A DNA stretch of 22,254 bases, taken from positions 1 to 22,254 of the forward strand of contig WTXI01000484.1 of NCBI GenBank assembly GCA_022376515.1. Direction: 5' to 3'. The notes beneath the pieces are model-generated. The model did not search any database. It was given only the letters and a program-made list of their open reading frames with translations, and had not been told where the DNA came from. A program made the translations under genes and the position numbers. Every line of letters begins with the position of its first letter. Within the stretch, counting starts at the first letter, position 1. Positions 9,075 through 19,200 of the stretch are shown piece by piece. The stretch comes from Lactifluus volemus (lineage: Eukaryota; Basidiomycota; Agaricomycetes; Russulales; Russulaceae).

Positions 9075-9507
9075 TTACGACGCTCGCACAAATTTCACCA
9101 CGCCGCTCGTCCACAAACGTCCTAGCTTCTGCCCAAACCTGGACAAAGGTTTTGTGTACCCCCACGGTGCCATACCCCAGGGGTCATACAGCGACAGCAA
9201 CGCAGGGGCAAAGCCGACCCCAACAGACCAGACAGGGAAACACCCTGAATATTTGAAGAGTGGTTGAGAGTGGGTGGGGTCACAGCCCGCACGGCAGGTC
9301 CAAGAAGGATAGTCACTTGGTCTTACCTCGTCTCGTCCAAGCCATCCATATCCCCAGCTTCCGCCAATTCCGGCGCCTCACGCAGCCAGAAGTCCTGACG
9401 CTGCACGTGCTGAATCCAGCAATGCACGAGATCCGCAGAGTGTGGATGGTCTGTGGAGCCACGGTAGAAGTACAGTTGCAGTTTATGGCAGAGAAAGTAC
9501 TAAGCAT
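9075..9507 (-). CDS. Possible two-exon gene of unknown function, about 116 aa
   Basis: From an ATG at 9507 the minus strand is open to a GTAAGA donor (9326-9321) and resumes after ATTCAG at 9244. It stops at TAA (complement of 9075-9077). The 82-nt intron keeps the phase. The first exon begins MLSTFSAINCNCTSTVAPQT and is rich in Cys, Ser and Thr. The second contains LLSLYDPWGMAPWGYTKPLS and ends VVKFVRAS. I recognise no family. It would be convergent with the NACHT-WD40 gene, about 90 bases away. A different frame of the first exon is also open and protein-like, but it does not join the second exon. This could be a real small gene, a remnant or chance. Confidence 0.3.
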
Positions 9508-10080
9508 TAATGGTAGCTTTAATGCAGCATACACCGTGACGCTTGTAGAAAGGGGCGGTGCTGAGAAATGCCAGTGCCAGTGGTTGGGTCTGGATTAGAG
9601 TGTATGCAAGCCAAGATGCAAGCCCATAATACTTTGTGTCGGAACTTGAGGAGAAGATCCTCGGAAGCCCCGAGGGAACTTCCAGTGGCACTTGAACCTA
9701 GGCTCAGGATGTATATAGAGCAGATGAAAGACTAGATGCCAGTGAGATGCCAGGATATATGCGCCAAGTGCCTTGAATTGAAGGTGGATACGTACACATG
9801 GAGGGGGTCACGTGACCTGACGGAGGCGTTGGAGAGAACGCGGACCGATGAATGCATGTTAACGTCTCGCCAGTGTCTCGCCCTGCTCCTCTTACTGCGA
9901 ACCGTCCCTTGCATGTGAAGACCCAGGGGCCCGGGAAGAGCAACCCAAAAAGCTGGAGGAATATACTTCAGGAGAATGCCCCACCTGCGAGAGTAGTTCA
10001 TAAAGTATGGCTGCATACACTACGGGGAGACGGGTCAAAGGAAGTACAAGCCTTGAACGCTAACCTTCGCTCGGAGATGA
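9508..10080. other. Stretch without a supported gene
   Basis: Several short frames are open on both strands but none has a recognisable domain or convincing start and splice structure. I see no RNA gene or repeat. Confidence 0.4.
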
Positions 10081-10794
10081 GACCCCTTTTTCCAATTGCC
10101 AGCGCCGCGTGTCACAGAACCGAACTCCTGGGTCTGCACAAAGCAGAACTCCGGGACATCCGTTACTTTCGTCCTCGGGCGCAAGACCGTGCGTGGTCGC
10201 CATGGGTCATCACCTGTATTCGAGACTCCGGTCGCCAATGGCAACCATTAGGACGTCATAGAACACGATATTGCCATGCCTGAAGCTCCCGAGGCGCCGA
10301 GTGAAGACGTTCAGCGAGAGGATACGATGAAATTGAGTACATGGCTCCTACTGCAATTGGGTGCATCTGCCTTCTTTGGTTCCATCACATCCTACTAACG
10401 CACGGCCTAGGCCCACCGTATACACCACACTTTGATATGCCCGACTTGAAGCTTGTTGGTGCCCAGCTCTTTCATATGATGCGCTCTCTCAGAGAGATAC
10501 GATCGATCGCTTCTATTATGCGAAGAAGGAGAATGTCGATGACTCGGAATTTGTTGACCAGCAGCTTTTCCACCTCATCATCTTATGGAGCTTTCTTAAT
10601 TGTCCAGAAGAAGGCAAGTGAACGAGTCCGAAACGTTTCATCTTATCGACCCTTTTCCTTTCCCAGATGATTGTAGCGCTTCCTCTAAACCGGGTGTCGC
10701 GATTCAGTTCTGGGCCCGCGATCAAAGTTCACGTGTGCAGTGGCAACCACCTCGCGGGAGCGTGCTACAACTTTACCAGTGCCACGCCCTTTAA
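10081..10794 (+). pseudogene. Coding-like remnant on the plus strand, frame interrupted
   Basis: Protein-like segments follow one another on this strand but change frame. One runs from 10081 to a TAG at 10249 (with VTFVLGRKTVRGRHGSSPVF) and continues in the same frame as EAPEAPSEDVQRED. One frame over comes YDEIEYMAPTAIG, then, after a likely 50-nt intron (10361-10410, branch-like CTAAC), PPYTPHFDMPDLKLVG. Another frame gives RFYYAKKENVDDSEFVDQQL. A GC-AG intron (10614-10666) would join this to a last segment ending at the TAA at 10792-10794. Single-base losses near 10322 and 10475 would explain the shifts. The acidic, proline-rich character is clear, but I cannot assign a family. It could be a decayed gene, a real gene with introns I misplace, or sequence with assembly indels. 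Confidence 0.33.
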
Positions 10795-11410
10795 TGAAAA
10801 CAGCAGTCAGGTCCTTCTAAGCGCGTGCAGGCGATCCGGATCAATCCCACCCCTCCAACAGGTCCGTCGAAGAAGTCATCCTATAAGGCTACCCCGACAC
10901 GGCCAACAACTGCCGCAGGGCGCATACCTTCCACCCCGCGGATCACAACTGTTTCGACGACATCACACGCCCTGCCACTTCCCTACCTTTGCGCCCACCG
11001 ATGATGTCAGCCGAGTTCCGGCCGGGTTCAACGCCGCTGGTTGCGGACTGGCCTTATCGCAAACGCACGGAATGGGCTGGTGCAACGGAGAAGGACGGGC
11101 GTCAGGGTCAAACCGTTCTATCATAAGAGAGTGCCGTAAGCAATTCGTCACCCCACTTTTTAGGGAAAGTAAGACAATTATGACTGGATTCCAAACTAGA
11201 CGCAGATCGGAGGAATCGGCGAGCAGCGCAAGCAGGCCTATTATCGCTGGGGAGGCTTCTGCGCCAGCCGATCCAGACTACATAACGAAGCCGCGAGACA
11301 AAGAAGACCGGGAGGCACTGATAAGCATGGGCTTATCGTCATTCATTTGCGCCGCGGCACGAACTCAAGAAGATGACGCGTACACACAGTACCATAACAG
11401 GACATAATCA
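10795..11410 (+). other. Coding-like but frame-mixed sequence, unassigned
   Basis: A single plus-strand frame is open from 10667 to 11407, but the most protein-like segments sit in different frames. One near 10800-10990 is Pro/Thr/Ser/Lys rich (SKRVQAIRINPTPPTGPSKK). One near 11003-11120 starts MMSAEFRPGSTPLVADWPYR. One near 11260-11330 contains PADPDYITKPRDKEDREAL. This may be the continuation of the remnant to its left. No domain is recognised. Confidence 0.25.
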
Positions 11411-11625
11411 GATTTGGGTTTCACTAATTTACCGCTCGTCGTGCATCGCGTTTCGGACGTGCCAAGGAATGCATGCATATGACTTGAAGTGCCAACTGCT
11501 AACTAGCGTTAACTCCTCGCCGTGAACCGAAGTATGGGGCTCTTCTCAAAATGGTGTTGGCACCATCCCAACTGAGTAGGTGCCAGGTATTCTGAGAAAT
11601 TGAGATAGGTCATTGTGAGTGGTAT

Positions 11626-11635
11626 GTCATAAAGG
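11626..11635 (+). promoter_or_regulatory. TATA-like element of ZF1
   Basis: GTCATAAAGG lies 101 bp before the ZF1 ATG. The identical 10-mer occurs 85 bp before the ZF2 ATG, which supports a core-promoter role over chance. Confidence 0.45.
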
Positions 11636-11690
11636 GCCTCCGCTCTCCGTGTCTCTCCTCTAACTACCTCTTCCTCAAACTCAGTTTTAC

Positions 11691-11710
11691 TCTCTCTCTC
11701 TCTCTCTCTC
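11691..11710 (+). repeat. TC dinucleotide microsatellite, 10 units
   Basis: TC is repeated ten times without interruption, ending 16 bases before the ZF1 start codon. It extends a longer pyrimidine tract in the presumed 5' UTR. Confidence 0.9.
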
Positions 11711-11726
11711 AGAGTAATACATCAGA

Positions 11727-12239
11727 ATGGCCGCTTTCATCACGACCCTGAACAGAGAGTATCAATTCATTACCGAGACTCTCACTTCCCCGAACTCGAT
11801 CCAGACTTTCCCGACATCCGTCTCCACTTCCACTCCCAAGCCAACTCTATCAGTTTGCCTCGTATGCGGCAAAGAGTGTGGACGCAAGCAGGAGTTGAAA
11901 CGCCATCTACTCTCGCTCCATCTTCCCAACTGGATCTGCTGCCCTCATTCACGTTGCCCATGGCGGGGCCACCGCATTGAAGATCTCAGGTCGCACCTGA
12001 AAACGCCTCCAAAACGGCGGCTCAAACACTCTCGGGGCCAGTATATGATTTACGACAAGAATCTCGTCCTAGACTTGATTTTGGAAGACAAGGAGCCCTT
12101 CGAAACGGTGGTCGAATATGCCCTTGACTTCGTATATGAAAGGGCTTTGGAACGAAATATGATCCGGGAATGGGAGGACCGTTTTGGCCGTGTGGCAGAT
12201 AACGCCGGTCGTCGACCCAACCAGCGGCATCGTGTATAA
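11727..12239 (+). CDS. ZF1: small two-zinc-finger protein, 170 aa
   Basis: Probably a nucleic-acid-binding protein. It starts at ATG 11727 after a pyrimidine-rich leader and ends at TAA 12237-12239, with no intron. Residues 1-47 are Ser/Thr/Pro-rich. A classical finger follows (CLVCGKECGRKQELKRH to LSLH; C-x2-C-x12-H-x4-H). A second finger, C-x4-C-x12-H in CCPHSRCPWRGHRIEDLRSH, lacks the final Cys that the two paralogs have. Next is a charged module with GQYMIYDKNLVLDLILEDKE and ALDFVYERALERN, ending REWEDRFGR and then a basic tail. It aligns along its length with ZF2 and ZF3 but is the most diverged. After the stop the same frame reads RHGSSRSA, similar to ZF2 beyond the equivalent point, so the stop may be newly acquired. 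The module is not a named domain that I recognise. Confidence 0.75.
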   Translation: MAAFITTLNREYQFITETLTSPNSIQTFPTSVSTSTPKPTLSVCLVCGKECGRKQELKRHLLSLHLPNWICCPHSRCPWRGHRIEDLRSHLKTPPKRRLKHSRGQYMIYDKNLVLDLILEDKEPFETVVEYALDFVYERALERNMIREWEDRFGRVADNAGRRPNQRHRV

Positions 12240-14479
12240 AGGCACGGTAGCTCCCGCTCCGCACAAAAGACTTCGTTGCGCCCAAGGTATGTCAACAATT
12301 CATTCACCGTGCCTCCACCATCATACCTTATGATCCTTATCACCCTCAGTAGTACTCCGAGCTCTGATTTTTTCTTTTTTTGTCGCTGATCTGGAAATAG
12401 TTTTGATTGCTAATTATCGGTTCTTTGCTCTATTTGTACTAGGTTTCTAGAGGTCTTCTACCACGGCTTCATGTACAGCACAGTACGATTAGTGACTCGG
12501 AACACGATTCTGATTTTTATGAGCGCTGTTTTTAACTCCTGAAACCCTGAACTAACCTCAGCCCCTGCCCCATACGATGAACCTGATGTGTGATAGGTGT
12601 TTGACAACGAACATCAGGCAGAGATCTAATCTCGGCATGGACTCGAAGCACGACTAGCAAGGGTTCCCTATGGCTTCCAATATCACTGCCCTAGGATGCT
12701 GATGAGTGCGGTAGAGTAGTTGTCTTATGGGCCTGGGCATCGAGCGGTCGCCCTGGCAGTGCACAAAGGTCAGCAGTGCAAGTCAGAGAACAAGGTAATA
12801 GGTGAAAATACACGCCGTACGCAGTCCGCCACCGATCATTTGCGAGCCAACCTCAGATAAAGCGTTTCTTTTCGGAGACGCCGGCGCCCGGACTCTGACA
12901 CAAAACTTTACGGAGCCTTAGACATACCTTCTTTGACATGGGAACTTCAATCAGTGTTTTTTTTTTAATCTTCCCCAGCTTGGCGCGCAATGCTGCTCAT
13001 GGGTGGACTACGTCATGTATTTGGGACTGCCCTTCCGGTCACAAATGATAACAATAAGAACATAAAAGATGATATTACCGCGCCTACAGTTCGCGAGGCG
13101 TCATGATCATGCACTGGCACATGGTTCTTACCATCAGCGTGTCAGTCTCTGGTCAGTACGTCGCGTTGATCGCGGCGTTATGCCATTGTGGAACCCCCCT
13201 CCATAATACAGCCCATTTACGGATGGTTGTAATCTCGTGCCAGGCTCGTGGGCGCACGGAAAATTTATATGATGCCCGTGTGTACAGAAGGGAGATGGAA
13301 AACTTTGTTTGGGTTTCCAAGTTCGGAGAGAACGTGTTTGGTGCGCATCCGGCCTATGGAGGGGAGTATCGCAAACTGTACTAAATTTACCCCTTTGCCA
13401 CTCGGCGCTAGCTCGTCCGAGCCCCATACGACGCGGCCGAAGGAGCCAGCACCCCGTTTCTTCGGAGTACCAGCAGGAAGCTTACGGCAAGCCAACGCAG
13501 AACCGCCCCCACGCGGGCATAATTTCCCACGTTCAGTGACACGATCGCGCTCGTCAATATGTTGTGAAAATTTCGATCTTACGCTCACCCACTATGGAAT
13601 CAAATGTAGCTATGTCGACCAGAAGAGCGAACGAGCGCGACGGCGCGCGCGAACGCCACTGGCTGCGGAGCGGAGTCTCCCTGTTGAATTTGACATGCAC
13701 TTTGGAATTCCGTTCTTAGCCCGTTGTGCCAACTTCGGTCAATCAATACAGTGAGTCCACACCTCATTTATTCACGTCCGTGACTTGTAATGGCAAGGTC
13801 AGAAGACCTTCAAGAGAAGCAAACGCGGTCACGGTCTCGCCCGTCTTACGGCAAACGCACGATTCGCGGTACGAAATAGGAACCCACAAGCACCGTCACT
13901 CTTGGAAACGCCATGCATATGCCGATCGGAGAAACTAAGTATGGGGTAGCGAATTCCCATGGCAATTGAGAGTACGTGGTCATTTCCATGTGCCGGACCA
14001 GGCCAGCGAGTCCACGTGGTGTACCGCCTAAGTGAAAACGAGAGTGCAAAAATAGGCGATGTGTCCGCAGGAGCGTCATTATATGGCCCTCGAGAGGTCT
14101 CTGCCAGACAAATCAGGCAGACCGATAAAAACGGAATCATCAGACCACTAGACTGGTTACAGGAGAGAAATTATGCAGAGCCACCGACTCTGGAAACGAA
14201 ATATTGCTGAAAATGCTATGGACTTATTCGGTCTTCCCTGCTTCCCTCTTAAAACCTTTTGTCTTATTTTTTGTCCGCCCAGTTAGGTTATGCCTTTATT
14301 CATCAGTCCAGCCATTTAGTGTACCGCATCGGGGCCGAGACTGGGCCAGACATGGACTCACGTAATAGAAATCGAGCGACACTGACTGGTGCCACTGGCA
14401 GAAAGTAGCAAACCGCACGAGCATTTTCTCACAAAAGGGTCCGGTACCTCTAGTTGGTATCTCTTCCTTTCGTGCACAG
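12240..14479. other. 2.2-kb stretch without a supported gene
   Basis: Just after ZF1 lies a good intron-like segment, GTATGT at 12287 to CTCAG at 12349, possibly in the 3' UTR. A run of ten T is at 12957-12966. Frames of up to 168 codons near 13100-13760 exist on both strands but overlap each other and show no domain. Bases 13589-13660 resemble 19788-19850. Nothing else is recognised. Confidence 0.4.
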
Positions 14480-14489
14480 GTCATAAAGG
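14480..14489 (+). promoter_or_regulatory. TATA-like element of ZF2
   Basis: GTCATAAAGG is identical to the word upstream of ZF1 and lies 85 bp before the ZF2 ATG. Confidence 0.45.
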
Positions 14490-14564
14490 CAGTCTGAAGG
14501 ATATTACCATTATCTCAATCCTCTCCATACACCTCTCTATCCTGCATCTCGTAGTATTTGCGTC

Positions 14565-15279
14565 ATGAAAAATACCCCAGTCTACATCATAAACAACACA
14601 AATATTGTCTCGGCCTCTGGGAAGTTCTCTGACTGTCCATCGCATCGGGTAAGCTCTCATCTTAGATGTGAGCTCCTGGACCTGACGCATTTTGAGATAG
14701 ACTCTCCCCGTTTCTGCTCCCAAGTCATTGTCTGTGTTTTGTCCCACATGCGGGAAGCCATGCCGCCGGAAACAAGAATTGGGCCGCCATCTCCTGTCAT
14801 TTCATCTTCCTCTTTCTATTTTCTGTCCTTACTCGCTTTGCTCCTGGAGGGGAGATCGCACAGAGGATCTCCAAAGGCACCTGAGAAAGCAGGGGTGCGG
14901 CCCACTCAACCCCAGGCGAGAGCAGTACGAGATTTATGAGAGACGTACGATCCTAGATTGGATCTTGATTCGCGGGAATGCCGTTGAGCAAGTGGCGAGG
15001 TATGCACTTGGGGTAGTTGAAGAACGGGCGAGGGAGCTGGGAAAGATGGAAGAGTGGAGTGACCTGTGGGGACGTCAAGGAAAGACAGCTCGACGTCGTC
15101 GTGAAGAGCAAGGAAGTTCACCTTCCAGCGTCATGAGCACTTCTTTTCCGTCAACTTCAAGTTCCGCATCAACTCAGCCCAGCATGACTGTGGAGCTACC
15201 ACGAACCGATGCAGGGTTTTATTGGGTACATGCTGCAGACAACTTGAACGTATCTAGTGTGTTGACCCATGAGTATTGA
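14565..15279 (+). CDS. ZF2: small two-zinc-finger protein, about 221 aa
   Basis: Paralog of ZF1 and closest to ZF3. Exon 1 is 14565-14648 (ATG, 28 codons). The phase-0 intron is 14649-14700 (GTAAGC..GATAG), at the same place as in ZF3, and exon 2 runs to TGA 15277-15279. An in-frame stop just left of the acceptor shows the intron is needed. Finger 1 is CPTCGKPCRRKQELGRH to LSFH (C-x2-C-x12-H-x4-H). Finger 2 is CPYSLCSWRGDRTEDLQRH to KQGC (C-x4-C-x12-H-x5-C). Then come EQYEIYERRTILDWILI, ALGVVEERARELGKMEEW and a basic RRRR patch. Where ZF3 has a stop (TAG), ZF2 has CAA and continues with about 55 residues that start Ser/Thr-rich. Role inferred as DNA or RNA binding. Confidence 0.78.
14570..14583 (+). 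promoter_or_regulatory. 14-base word shared by the ZF2 and ZF3 5' regions
   Basis: AAATACCCCAGTCT is identical to 20877-20890. In ZF2 it falls just inside the chosen exon 1, while in ZF3 it is about 50 bases before the ATG. It may be an inherited leader or promoter element, and it casts slight doubt on the ZF2 start. Confidence 0.4.
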
Positions 15280-15366
15280 ATAGTGACAGTTTATAGACAC
15301 ACATATCCATGGGGTAGTATTTGCCGATGGGAATGAAGCAGAAGCATAACCCAGAGCTAGATTCAA

Positions 15367-16031
15367 ATGAGGAACAAAGGCAATGGTGTTCGCACACTGG
15401 TGACGTTTCGGAGTGCCTCGATCATGGTGACAAGCGCCTGCTTTTCTCTGGTGACGGTGGCCCCTTGGCAGCCTCGCTCATCTCTCAAGCGTCTTTCTTA
15501 TGGCCTGCTTGCTACAGGCTCTTACACCCAAGCAACTCTCGTGGGATGGCTAGGGCCCGCTGCACGTCGCAAGAGGTACCCAGGTAAGTTTCGAATTACC
15601 AGACCCATCATAGTCGGCTAACACTATTTAGACACCGCCTGCCACTGGCAGTGCCCTCAGTAAGTTATACGATAGTAAGGACACTGTTCATCTCCTTTGG
15701 ATGCCACAATAGACGAGGAGGATATTTCCAGTGCACACTTACAACCTGATTATGATGTAGTAAAACCTCACCCCCAGGTTCAGGCTAGCGGGATGACCTT
15801 TCTTATCAATCATAGGCCGAGCACGATATTTCGTTGCACTAGCGGACGCTGCGGCGATCCGCGGTGACTATGAAGAGAATGCAGCCGCTCGCTTGCACAA
15901 TCACGATCCTTCGGCTACTACTCAGGCCACGTAAGTCGGTTTCTGTCAAAGACTTGGATCAATTGACAATATTACATAACACTTACTGAAGAACCCGATT
16001 CCCTTCGTTGTTCCCTATCGAATATCAGTAA
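15367..16031 (+). CDS. Possible small multi-exon gene of unknown function
   Basis: Five short exons join without a frame conflict: 15554-15583, 15632-15659 (28 nt), 15713-15730 (18 nt), 15816-15930 and 15992-16031, ending in TAA at 16029-16031. Donors at 15584, 15660 and 15931 are GTAAGT; the one at 15731 (GTGCAC) is weak. The 48-nt intron 15584-15631 has a CTAAC branch site. The C-terminal part reads RARYFVALADAAAIRGDYEE and ends FPSLFPIEYQ. The start is uncertain. An ATG at 15367 can be joined in phase 0 through GTG donors at 15400, 15427 or 15451, but with introns of 100-154 nt, long for this window. No family is recognised. Confidence 0.38.
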
Positions 16032-16238
16032 CGCATGCAGAGAAAGTACTTCAGACGAAGCTTTCTAGCGATCATGCACATTCATGATCTCGCGGGCGAA
16101 ATGTGGCGGACATTACACCACCTGCAGTGCCTTCTCAGGTGATATCACGCACGGCGTTTCCTTGGCTATCCTGAAAGCAAATCCCAGCAACGGCAAATAG
16201 GGCTATGTTCCACTAGCGATCTGACTTGTCCCGCCCGC

Positions 16239-16288
16239 CGACTCGGGTCCCCGTCGTGCTCAGGGCGACAAGCCCTGGCTCCGAGTCG
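16239..16288. other. Strong nested hairpin
   Basis: CGACTCGG (16239-16246) pairs perfectly with CCGAGTCG (16281-16288). Inside, CAGGGC (16261-16266) pairs with GCCCTG (16272-16277) around a GACAA loop. It is too short and wrongly shaped for a tRNA. It could be a structured RNA element or a remnant of a small inverted-repeat element. Confidence 0.6.
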
Positions 16289-19200
16289 TAGGCCCACATG
16301 CGACGTCAAAATTATTGACAGATACCTCCGCACATGACGTGTCGGCGTTATTGTTCCAATCTAGCAGGATGTCCGAGCGGAGGCGCCGTCAGCCACGAGC
16401 CCGTTAACCATGGTCCATGGATTCCAGAGCGGCATCGAAGCATCAACTGAACAGCAGTCTGAGAGACGCGATCGACACGATCTGTGATCTGTACACACCT
16501 GGAAAAGGTGTAGGAGACAGGTCATTCCTCTGTATATGCCAGACGAACAAGGCGAGTTGTATGGAATAGCCAGAAGGGTTGGAATGTGAAAAGGTGACGT
16601 GATGTTGACCACAACCCGGGATAGCCCATATTCTCTGTGGTATGGAGTCTATTTGGAGATTGGTTCTTGGAAACAGCGCTCAGTGTTCGCGCGCCAGTGT
16701 ACTGGACCGTCCAAGGTTGTTCATTCAGCAACACTCACACGATCGAACGCCTATTCCAGGCTTCGCGGAGAAGGCGAAACGTGACATGCGCAGCTCGGAA
16801 GCCCACGACCGGTAACCTTCGACGAACGCTCCAACAATACCCCTATCTACGACACGTTCCTACTATCGTTCCACCATCCACGATACTCAACCTTGTGCAA
16901 TTGTGCAATTGAGACGTGGCGCCACGCCTCATGGCCCCTCGCGGCTCGGGCGTTCAACTTCCTCCCAGTTTGGCCATTACGATGGACTGACCTAAGTCGC
17001 CAAGTTCAAGTTGTGTTACTTCCTCGTCGAATCCTGTTTTTATCTTACTTTCCCTCCCACTCTTCGACTCTGCAATCTGGCCGCCACCAGCAATGCATCA
17101 AAACGTGTTCAAGTTGATCCCCACAATCCCGTATAACAGCCCCTCAAGTTCCGTTTCTTTCCTTCAAGGCACGTTTTGTTCATATTGAACAGTTATAAAC
17201 TGGTGCTGGGGTCATAAAAGGTATGGTAGGTTAAGCTTTAGGTTTGGTGATAACCTGGAAACAAGTCTAGGAACGATGAATTCATGAACTTTAGTGCCCC
17301 AGTGCGACGGCCCCAGTGGCTGCAATAAGCTCCCATTCTGCCAGTAACGACCGCTTCTGAGTTCAAGTTCTCACCACGTTCCCATTACCCCTTCAATCTT
17401 CATCCCCTCCCTCTATTGTCCCGATGTACATTCAAGAAGAGAAACACCCTCGCCCTCATATTTCGATAGAACTGCCATGAAATGGCCTTCTCAATACCTC
17501 GATACGATACGGGATATTAGATGGGCCTATCCCCTATTGCAATCGAGACTTACCGAACGCATGCGGTGACCTGTCATCATCGCTGTCGCCATCATGGAAG
17601 CATAAACCCGGCTGCAATGAGCCTCGCTTAGCTTTAAATGGATCACGTGATTTAGGTCCCGATCGGCGATCGGCGAGCTGCGTCTCCTTCCCAACGCATT
17701 CGTGGAAGGGTACTACCGTGACTGCAAGATAGAGAAGGAAGGAAGTTAAGAAGCAAAGCCGAGAGATGGACTCGAACGTTGACGTGACTATAGCTACGGC
17801 CGCCGAATGTCACGTTGCGTCTTTGCTGATGATTGCTGTATAACCACCAATTTTCGTCAATTTTCGTGCTGACTACTGTTCTACTGTACGAACAACGCGA
17901 AAACTTGAGTGCACGGCGCCCGAATCGTGTAGTTATGATTGTGAACCGCAAGCTATTATCTTATTTCGGCAGCCATGTAGCGGCCGGCGCAGTACCAGTG
18001 GCGCGCTGGCACCTTGGCACGAGGCCCGGAATGCGGGGGAAAAAGAGAAGGGTTCTTTCCCCCTTCTTTCCTTCCTCCCCGTTCTTTCACGAGCGAGTTC
18101 TTAAGAGCGAACGAGTGAACAACTCAACCTGAACGTGGTCAAGTAATATTGCAATAGACTCCCCGATGAGAATGGAAACAAGAAAGGGGGGGGATAAGTG
18201 CCGAGGAAGATTTTTGAAGCACAGGCAGAAAATGCCAGCGAAATGTCAGCAAGGATCATGATGCAGTTTGACGTTGCGGCAGAGGATGCGGAATGCCGTC
18301 GAACCAACCGTATTTGTCCTCTTTGTTGTGAAAACGAAAAAAAAAAAACCCCGCTATCTGGGATCGGGCGCCTGTCACCAATACCCCCAGTTGTATCGAG
18401 GGACGATCTGGAACACATGTTGGCACCTTCCGTTTCTACACTCGTAGGTTTATCGATGGTCCCAACCATTTGGGGTGTGGGAAGAGAAAGGCAGTTGGCT
18501 GAAGAAGCCGACTGAGACAGGTCGGGGTCCTCGGGACTCGGAAGACGCTATACGTTTTTTAGATTACTGCTTCCTCCCCTTCCTCAGCTGCAATCGCCTA
18601 CTTTCCCTTTCGTCTCCTTTTTACGCATGAAAAAAAATGAATCAGCTATGTGACCTCTCGATACCCCGCTCATTAGAAACAGCCCAGAGAATATTGTAAT
18701 TACAATCACGATCTCACCGCTTCTTCATTTCCGTGGTTATGGCGATAGCCATGTGAGAATGCAGTGAGAGAAATGACTGCCAACTAGACATGTGATAGCC
18801 ACACTAGGATATAGGTTGCGGCGTACGGAACTTGTGTTGAGCGCAGACCATATGGTATGTCAGGATGTGCATATTGTAACTTACGTCTTGCTGTAATGAC
18901 TTTACGAAGGAAGTAGCAGCCATGCGGCCCATGGCAGCCCATGCCCAGGATGTGGGTCAATAAGAAGAGCCTGGAGCAATAAAGGCTGTGAACAATGAGA
19001 ATCGAGGGACTCGGAAATTATTACTACAGTATTATTAATGACGCGCCGCAAGGAATGAAATTAGCACAATGCACTCCATCACAAACGGCGATCATCGGCA
19101 TACTGTATTGGCAGGCACCTCATTGTCCAGACTCCAGAAGGTGTCGACGAATCAAGGACATGGCACAGTCATGGCACCTCCTACTATTGGTGAGTACACC

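Larger units (their letters stand above)
11411..11725 (+). promoter_or_regulatory. Upstream region of ZF1
   Basis: There is no coding sequence. It holds a TATA-like word (11626-11635) and pyrimidine-rich sequence ending in a perfect TC microsatellite just before the start codon, typical of a fungal core promoter and leader. Confidence 0.45.

Noticed and set aside
10667..11407. A continuous 246-codon open frame on the plus strand
   Set aside because: Its start lies at a likely splice acceptor, the composition is mixed, and the best protein-like segments of the region are in other frames. I did not call it a gene.
13248..13754. 168-codon open frame, with an overlapping minus-strand frame
   Set aside because: No domain, no splice or start support, and comparable frames on the opposite strand.
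14565..14939. Unspliced 124-codon frame starting at the ZF2 ATG
   Set aside because: It leaves the zinc-finger frame. Removing the 52-nt intron joins the same ATG to the conserved fingers.
16239..16288. tRNA gene
   Set aside because: Only 50 bases long, with no T-loop GTTCRA signature, no cloverleaf and no anticodon arm of the right size.
18198..18515. 105-codon frame with CPLCC
   Set aside because: It starts at GTG, crosses an A12 run and has an equally long frame opposite. No complete finger is present.
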